From Bacteroidota bacterium (GTDB lineage: Bacteria; Bacteroidota; Bacteroidia; Chitinophagales; UBA2359), in the NCBI GenBank assembly GCA_020627525.1, contig JAHDGP010000115.1, forward strand, positions 1 to 11,225: DNA of 11,225 bases. Reading direction: 5' to 3'. How positions within the stretch are numbered: position 1 is the first letter of the stretch; every line of letters starts with the position of its first letter. A program made the position numbers and the translations under genes. The notes below the pieces were generated by a model. The model had not been told where the DNA came from and searched no databases. It saw only the letters and a program-made list of their open reading frames with translations. Below are positions 6,728 to 11,225 of the stretch, one piece after another.

Positions 6728-8116
6728 ATGAATGAGTCTAAAAAAAATTTAATCCTAGAATTGCATAAATTGGGAATAATAAAATTCGGACAATTTACGC
6801 TTAAAAGCGGGCTGCTCTCTCCTTTCTATATTGATTTTAGAATAATCATTTCTCATCCGCAAATTTTAAAAGCACTAGCCAGTCAAATTTGGTTAAGAAT
6901 TGAAAATCTAAAATTTGATCATTTATGTGGGGTTCCTTATGCTGCACTCCCCTTGAGCACTGCTATTTCAATCGAGCACCTCATTCCACAATTAATAAAA
7001 AGAAAAGAGAAGAAAAAATACGGAACGGCGAAATCTGTTGAAGGAGTTTTTGAGAAAAATGATGTATGCCTCGTTATTGAAGATATTATAACAAGTGGTG
7101 CAAGTTTGTTGGAAACCACTGCTGAATTAGAAAAAGAAGGTTTACAGATAAATCATCTAATCTCCTTACTAGACAGACAGCAGGGAGGCAATGAGGTTTT
7201 AAAAAATGCTGGATATGAAGTAATTTCTATATTTACAATTACTGATGTTATAAATGCATTACAAGATGAAAACAAAATTACAAAAGAAGAATTTGACCTT
7301 ACCTTAAATTTCATACAAAATAATAAAGTTGCTTCACCAGCAAACAAAGCAGTTTTAGACTATCCTTCTATTAAGGCAGTTGCAAAACATCCTAAAAATA
7401 TTGAGTTGTTAAACATTATAGAAAGTAAAAAGAGTAATCTTTGCTGTTCAGCCGATGTAACAACAAAAAAAGAACTGCTTCAGCTGATTGAAAATGTTGG
7501 AGAAAATATATGTTTACTAAAAACGCATATCGACATCATTCAGGATTTTGATTATGATTTAATAGAACAATTAAAAGCATTGTCCCGAAAATATAACTTT
7601 TTGATTTTGGAGGATAGAAAATTTGCTGATATTGGAAATACTGCACTACACCAATTCACTTCAGGGATTTATAAAATAAGCGATTGGGCGGATGCAATCA
7701 CTTATCATGTTATTGCAGGTTCATCCAGTATTGATGCCATTCGTCAATCTGAAAACAAAAATAATACAGGACTCATTTTGATAACAGAAATGTCTACCAA
7801 AGATACGCTTACGGATAAAAATTACATTCAAGGAGCCTTAGACATCTCAAAAAGCAATCCTGATTTGGTGATGGGAATTGTTGCTCAAAAAAACCGTCCA
7901 CTCGATAATGGTCAGCTGCTTTTCACTCCTGGCATAAAATTACAATCAGGTTCTGATACAATGGGGCAAGTTTACAATACGCCAGAAAATGCCATATTGA
8001 AAAACAATACCGATGTAATAATTGTGGGAAGAGGAATCTACAAATCTGATGACCCAAAGCATTCTAGTACTGCTTTTAAAAGCGCAGGTTGGGAATCTTA
8101 TTTGCAAAGGATTTAA
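6728..8116 (+). CDS. Bifunctional UMP synthase: orotate phosphoribosyltransferase + OMP decarboxylase (eukaryote-like order)
   Basis: The 462-residue protein fuses the last two steps of UMP synthesis. Residues ~1-200 are OPRT (PyrE), which joins orotate to PRPP: FGQFTLKSG...PFYID (20-36), the lysine-rich loop KRKEKKKYGT (91-100) and the PRPP motif VIEDIITSGAS (116-126). Residues ~225-462 are OMP decarboxylase (PyrF): SADV (241-244), LKTHID (264-269), the charged network EDRKFADIGNT with D296, K298 and D301, and phosphate-binding GRG (434-436). Order, length and sequence closely follow the UMP synthase of animals and plants (human about 480 residues). The decarboxylase is of the eukaryotic DRKFADIGNT kind, not the long PyrF type I expect in Bacteroidota. 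All catalytic residues are present, so both halves should work. Fusion may channel unstable OMP. It is divergent from pyrD. A bifunctional symbol is left blank because pyrE or pyrF alone would be incomplete. Confidence 0.95.
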   Translation: MNESKKNLILELHKLGIIKFGQFTLKSGLLSPFYIDFRIIISHPQILKALASQIWLRIENLKFDHLCGVPYAALPLSTAISIEHLIPQLIKRKEKKKYGTAKSVEGVFEKNDVCLVIEDIITSGASLLETTAELEKEGLQINHLISLLDRQQGGNEVLKNAGYEVISIFTITDVINALQDENKITKEEFDLTLNFIQNNKVASPANKAVLDYPSIKAVAKHPKNIELLNIIESKKSNLCCSADVTTKKELLQLIENVGENICLLKTHIDIIQDFDYDLIEQLKALSRKYNFLILEDRKFADIGNTALHQFTSGIYKISDWADAITYHVIAGSSSIDAIRQSENKNNTGLILITEMSTKDTLTDKNYIQGALDISKSNPDLVMGIVAQKNRPLDNGQLLFTPGIKLQSGSDTMGQVYNTPENAILKNNTDVIIVGRGIYKSDDPKHSSTAFKSAGWESYLQRI

Positions 8117-8176
8117 TACGACATTATCTATTCAAATTCGTATTACAAAGCCTTATCTCCTAATTCTATAAACAAA

Positions 8177-8211
8177 AAAGGACGCAAAGAATTTCATCCT
8201 TTGCGTCCTTT
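8177..8211. terminator. Bidirectional hairpin terminator between UMP synthase and ceramidase-like genes
   Basis: AAAGGACGCAAAG (8177-8189) pairs perfectly with CTTTGCGTCCTTT (8199-8211) around a 9-base loop. On the plus strand it is followed by CTATTTTTAA. On the minus strand the stem runs into a T tract (complement of the A-run 8174-8179), a good intrinsic terminator shape for the convergent gene ending at 8296. Confidence 0.8.
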
Positions 8212-8232
8212 CTATTTTTAACAATGTAGTCA

Positions 8233-8286
8233 GTGATAAGACCAATTTAAAAACCATTACTATACATGTCAAATTGAACTTATCAC
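8233..8286. repeat. Imperfect inverted repeat next to the ceramidase-like stop codon
   Basis: GTGATAAGACCAATTT (8233-8248) and AAATTGAACTTATCAC (8271-8286) are complementary at 14 of 16 positions around a 22-base spacer. AGTC (8228-8231) and GACT (8292-8295) extend the symmetry with an offset. It sits 10 bases past the ceramidase-like stop, so it could protect or end that transcript, but no T-run follows. It may also be a small mobile-repeat remnant. Confidence 0.5.
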
Positions 8287-8295
8287 TTACCGACT

Positions 8296-9237
8296 CTATT
8301 TAAAATACTTATAAATCTCCTGACGATCTTTGTAAATCAACTGTACATTGACATTTTCTGTTCTATAACAAAGGTATAACAAAAATATACTCAATGCATT
8401 TAGTATATGCCATAAAGCGTGTCCCTGCCAAATACTAGTAGGAGAACAAAGGACATTTTCACGATCAAAAATCCAAAACATTGTTGACAACAATAAGACC
8501 AATGTGCTTAATTTGAAAAGATGCTTGTATATCTTAGAAATATGTTTTTGTTTAACATTATAGATAACATTCATTCCAATCAAAAGCAAAACGACTATTG
8601 GAAACAAAATATTTACATTCACTTTCCACAGACCAGCAAAAAATACAACATTCAATAATACACCAATTGTAATGATAATGTGATGACTGCTTCTGTATTT
8701 TGCCCGCAACTTAGCATAGCGTATTGGGAAAAACCTAAATACATTATAGGCAATCAAAGAAATCACAACCGCATACATTCCTGTAATATCTAGTTTTTGA
8801 AAAAAGTATGTCAAAGATGCATGGTACATAAAACTACCGAAAAACAAATAAATGCAGCTAATGCCAAGCAAAATTGAAAATGTAGGATACCGAACCAACA
8901 AGTTGTTAGTATTTGGCTCTCTTGATTTAAAATCATTGATTCCAATAAACAAACACAGTAACCCTACAATCAGAAAACCAAGGTTTGACCAAGTATTAGA
9001 GGGTTGAACAACAGCTTCTGTAAATCTATTATGTTCACAAAAAGTCAAAGCATTGTTTTCAGCGATCTTCCAGCCCCCCCAAACATTAATGTATTGATAC
9101 ATTTCAAAAGCTACAACCAAACCGATTGTAGTACTTACGAAAATTAACAAAGGCAATACATAACCTTTGAGATTGTGGCGATCTAGGTAAACTATGTATC
9201 GCAAATATTTCCATTTCAGTTTATTAAAAAACGACAT
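8296..9237 (-). CDS. Alkaline ceramidase-like membrane hydrolase (CREST superfamily)
   Basis: This 313-residue integral membrane protein has about seven or eight hydrophobic spans (roughly 27-48, 83-101, 118-136, 150-170, 185-204, 208-226, 242-257, 273-291). It carries the metal-hydrolase signature of alkaline ceramidases: GSFMYH (S135, H139), LD eleven residues after the His (D150), WIFD (255-258) and HALWH (H273, H277). The Ser-x3-His, His-x10-Asp and His-x3-His spacings equal those of human ACER3 (S77, H81, D92, H217, H221), so a zinc site at the membrane is likely. Upstream CEHN (67-70) and QPSNTWSN resemble the ACER calcium-binding stretch, but Gln78 takes the place of the ACER3 Glu33. 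Family members cut ceramide to sphingosine and fatty acid. Many Bacteroidota make sphingolipids, so this is a reasonable but unproven substrate. It is a single gene with its own promoter match, convergent with the UMP synthase gene. Confidence 0.8.
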   Translation of the reverse strand: MSFFNKLKWKYLRYIVYLDRHNLKGYVLPLLIFVSTTIGLVVAFEMYQYINVWGGWKIAENNALTFCEHNRFTEAVVQPSNTWSNLGFLIVGLLCLFIGINDFKSREPNTNNLLVRYPTFSILLGISCIYLFFGSFMYHASLTYFFQKLDITGMYAVVISLIAYNVFRFFPIRYAKLRAKYRSSHHIIITIGVLLNVVFFAGLWKVNVNILFPIVVLLLIGMNVIYNVKQKHISKIYKHLFKLSTLVLLLSTMFWIFDRENVLCSPTSIWQGHALWHILNALSIFLLYLCYRTENVNVQLIYKDRQEIYKYFK

Positions 9238-9329
9238 TTTTCTAATTAATGATGAACAGTTAAATTTTCAACAAGTTTACCAAATCAAAAAATAGAATTA
9301 GTAAACAAGAAAAGGACAAAACCTTTTTA

Positions 9330-9360
9330 CAAAAATAAGGAAATTGATAAAACTAATCAA
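9330..9360 (-). promoter_or_regulatory. Candidate promoter of the ceramidase-like gene
   Basis: On the minus strand TTG (9358-9360) is followed after exactly 20 bases by TATTTTTG (9330-9337), matching both parts of the Bacteroidota consensus TTG-N19/20-TAnnTTTG. It would give a leader of about 85 bases before the ATG at 9237. This is the best two-part promoter match in the window. Confidence 0.45.
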
Positions 9361-9652
9361 GTGAGAATTTTGGGCGAATCTTACATTCAATTCTATAAAA
9401 TCAATTAACGCATTCTTATACTTTTTTAACGTGAAGTGAGCAGTATTAGTTGCTATAAATAGAACGCTCTTGAATCATTAATTTTAATTCTGTTTATTTA
9501 TAACAAATACGTTAAGGATTCTATCTAACGATCAATATTTACTAAAAAAGATTATTATTGATTAAATTTTTAAGGGTTAAATATCAGCTTATATATCTTA
9601 TTTGGTAAATAAATCTATGGGGTTTTATAATCTGCTTATGTGGTTAAATTCC
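9361..9652. other. AT-rich intergenic stretch without a recognisable gene
   Basis: With 9238-9360 this makes a 415-bp gap between the start of the ceramidase-like gene and the end of guaA. I see no convincing reading frame, tRNA, strong hairpin or repeat. CGTTA/TAACG occurs several times (near 9405, 9430, 9510 and 9525) without regular spacing. No clear guaA terminator is visible next to its stop codon. Confidence 0.5.
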
Positions 9653-11179
9653 TCACTCCCATTCAATAGTAGCAGGCGGCTTAGAAGTAATATCATACAC
9701 CACCCTATTCACCTGATCCACTTCATTTACAATCCGATTAGAGACATACGCTAAAACATCGTGGGGAATCCTAGACCAATCAGCCGTCATACCATCCAAA
9801 CTAGAAACAGCCCTCAAAGCCAAAGTATAATGATACGTGCGTTCATCCCCCATCACACCGACTGTCCGTAAATTGGTCAGAACGGCGAAATACTGCCACG
9901 GAACCTCTTCCAACTTTTGCAATTCCTCCCTAAAAATAAAATCAGCCTCTCGCAAAATTGCCAGCTTCTCCTCTGTCAAATCACCAATAATCCGAATCGC
10001 CAGTCCAGGACCAGGAAATGGCTGACGATCTACAATAAAATCTGGCAGCCCCACTTCACGACCGACTGCACGCACCTCATCCTTAAACAAATCCCGCAAA
10101 GGTTCGATGATTTCATCAAAAGAAATCACATCAGGTAAACCACCCACATTGTGATGGCTTTTTATAACCGCAGCATTTTTTGTACCACTTTCAATCACAT
10201 CAGGGTAAATAGTTCCTTGCACCAAAAAATCAATAGCACCAATCTTTTTAGCTTCCGCCTCAAAGACCCTAATAAAAGTCTCCCCAATTACTTTCCGCTT
10301 CGCTTCAGGATCAGTAACCCCTTCCAAGTTTTTCAAAAACTGTTCCCTTGCTGGAACTGTAATCAAATTAATTTTGAATTGGCTTTTAAACAATTCCTCC
10401 ACTTCTTCCACCTCATTTTTACGCAACAAACCATTATCAACAAAAACGCAAATCAAGTTTTTACCAATCGCTTTGTGAACCAATGTTGCTGCAACTGATG
10501 AATCTACGCCGCCCGATAAAGCGCATAAAACTTTCCGATCACCAACTTTTTCTTGAATCTCCATTATGGCATTCAAAGCAATATTGTCCATCTGCCAATC
10601 TCCAACGCATTTACATATTTTATATAAGAAGTTACAGATAATCAACTGACCATCAGGGGTGTGAACGACCTCTGGGTGAAACTGTACTCCAACTATATTT
10701 TTTGAATCATTGGCAAATGCGGCAACAGGGCAAGAGTCTGTTTCAGCAATCGTTGTGAAACCTTCAGGCATTTCTGAAACTTGATATGTGTGACTCATCC
10801 AACAACTCGTTTCCTTCGAAATGCCGTCAAACAAAATATGATCACTAGTCTTCAAAACTCGTTTTCCATATTCCCTATCCGTTGCTGCTTCGACTGAACC
10901 ACCGAGCAAATGAACCGTCAGCTGGGCACCGTAGCAAATACCCAAAATAGGAATTCCTAAATCGAACAACGAAGGATCAACCATTGGAGCATCGACTGCA
11001 TTTACGACGGCAGGGCCGCCTGTAAAAATAATTCCTACAGGATTTCTAGCACGAATTTCATCAAGGTCAGATTCCCAAGACAATACTTCACTATAAACAC
11101 CAGCCTCTCGAACTCGTCGGGCAATTAATTGATTATATTGCCCTCCAAAATCAAGCACAACAATTGTTTCACGACTCAT
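9653..11179 (-). CDS. guaA: GMP synthase (glutamine-hydrolysing)
   Basis: This cytosolic enzyme aminates XMP to GMP using ATP and glutamine, the last step of guanine nucleotide synthesis. The complete 508-residue protein has normal length. The N-terminal class I glutamine amidotransferase (1-~190) has DFGGQYNQLIARRVRE, oxyanion TGGP (53-56), GICYGAQ with nucleophile C82, and QFHPE with H168 and E170. The ATP-pyrophosphatase domain (~200-390) has the P-loop SGGVDSS (222-228) and GTIYPDVIES. The C-terminal dimerisation domain has RQPFPGPGLAIRI and ends KPPATIEWE, the conserved XMP-binding tail. One deviation is SHTYQV (129-134), where the usual family sequence is SHGD; the catalytic triad is intact. 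Its codons appear more GC-rich than those of neighbouring genes, perhaps reflecting high expression. Only 46 bp upstream are in the window and no promoter or purine riboswitch is visible there. Confidence 0.97.
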   Translation of the reverse strand: MSRETIVVLDFGGQYNQLIARRVREAGVYSEVLSWESDLDEIRARNPVGIIFTGGPAVVNAVDAPMVDPSLFDLGIPILGICYGAQLTVHLLGGSVEAATDREYGKRVLKTSDHILFDGISKETSCWMSHTYQVSEMPEGFTTIAETDSCPVAAFANDSKNIVGVQFHPEVVHTPDGQLIICNFLYKICKCVGDWQMDNIALNAIMEIQEKVGDRKVLCALSGGVDSSVAATLVHKAIGKNLICVFVDNGLLRKNEVEEVEELFKSQFKINLITVPAREQFLKNLEGVTDPEAKRKVIGETFIRVFEAEAKKIGAIDFLVQGTIYPDVIESGTKNAAVIKSHHNVGGLPDVISFDEIIEPLRDLFKDEVRAVGREVGLPDFIVDRQPFPGPGLAIRIIGDLTEEKLAILREADFIFREELQKLEEVPWQYFAVLTNLRTVGVMGDERTYHYTLALRAVSSLDGMTADWSRIPHDVLAYVSNRIVNEVDQVNRVVYDITSKPPATIEWE

Positions 11180-11225
11180 AGTTTTAGTATTATCTTTTAA
11201 AAATTTATGCCCTGTTCTTTCGAGC

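Noticed and set aside
9310..9327. AAAAGG-ACAAAA-CCTTTT hairpin in the ceramidase-like leader
   Set aside because: Only six pairs, four of them A-T, in AT-rich DNA and overlapping the expected transcription start; too weak to call.
9531..9562. ATCAATA/TATTGAT inverted repeat in the gap before guaA
   Set aside because: Seven A/T-dominated pairs in very AT-rich DNA are expected by chance.
1..11225. tRNA, rRNA, CRISPR array, riboswitch or defence system
   Set aside because: No cloverleaf, regular repeat-spacer pattern, conserved aptamer or defence-gene motif was seen on either strand.

Overview
This AT-rich window comes from a member of the Bacteroidota, most likely the Saprospiria/Chitinophagia side of the phylum. 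Four things support this. A secreted protein ends in a type IX secretion (T9SS) type A sorting domain. A second secreted protein ends in the PYN...VDWVLIELR module common in these bacteria. Start codons lack clear Shine-Dalgarno sequences. Several upstream regions carry the phylum's -7 promoter box, TAnnTTTG. No rRNA, tRNA, CRISPR array, phage gene or transposase gene was seen. The exact family is an inference.

Left part (1-4555): a very large secreted multidomain protein is read leftward from 2619 and runs off the window edge. It joins an LpqC/PHB-depolymerase-like esterase, a metallocarboxypeptidase of the cytosolic-carboxypeptidase (CCP) type, a golvesin-type beta domain and the VDWVLIELR module. 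It is divergent from a 490-residue T9SS-exported protein with a PKD domain (2991-4463). Between them lies a 204-bp fold-back element (2718-2921) with 23-bp terminal inverted repeats and TA at both ends; it looks like a MITE. A strong hairpin terminator follows the PKD gene.

Middle part (4602-8211): a compact class II aminoacyl-tRNA-synthetase-like protein without an anticodon-binding domain lies downstream of pyrD. pyrD encodes a class 1A (Lactococcus-type, fumarate-linked) dihydroorotate dehydrogenase. Divergent from pyrD is a gene for a bifunctional UMP synthase with the animal/plant domain order (OPRT then OMP decarboxylase). The divergent pair therefore covers the last three steps of de novo UMP synthesis, from dihydroorotate to orotate, OMP and UMP. 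A strong bidirectional terminator hairpin closes this block.

Right part (8233-11225): a seven- or eight-span membrane protein of the alkaline ceramidase/CREST superfamily has its own good promoter match. A 415-bp AT-rich gap without a recognisable gene follows. Next is guaA, a complete GMP synthase whose start lies 46 bp from the right edge.

Most notable are the esterase-CCP fusion, the eukaryote-order UMP synthase paired with a class 1A PyrD, the stand-alone synthetase-like enzyme, and the fold-back element. All function calls rest on reading motifs by eye; no database search was run.
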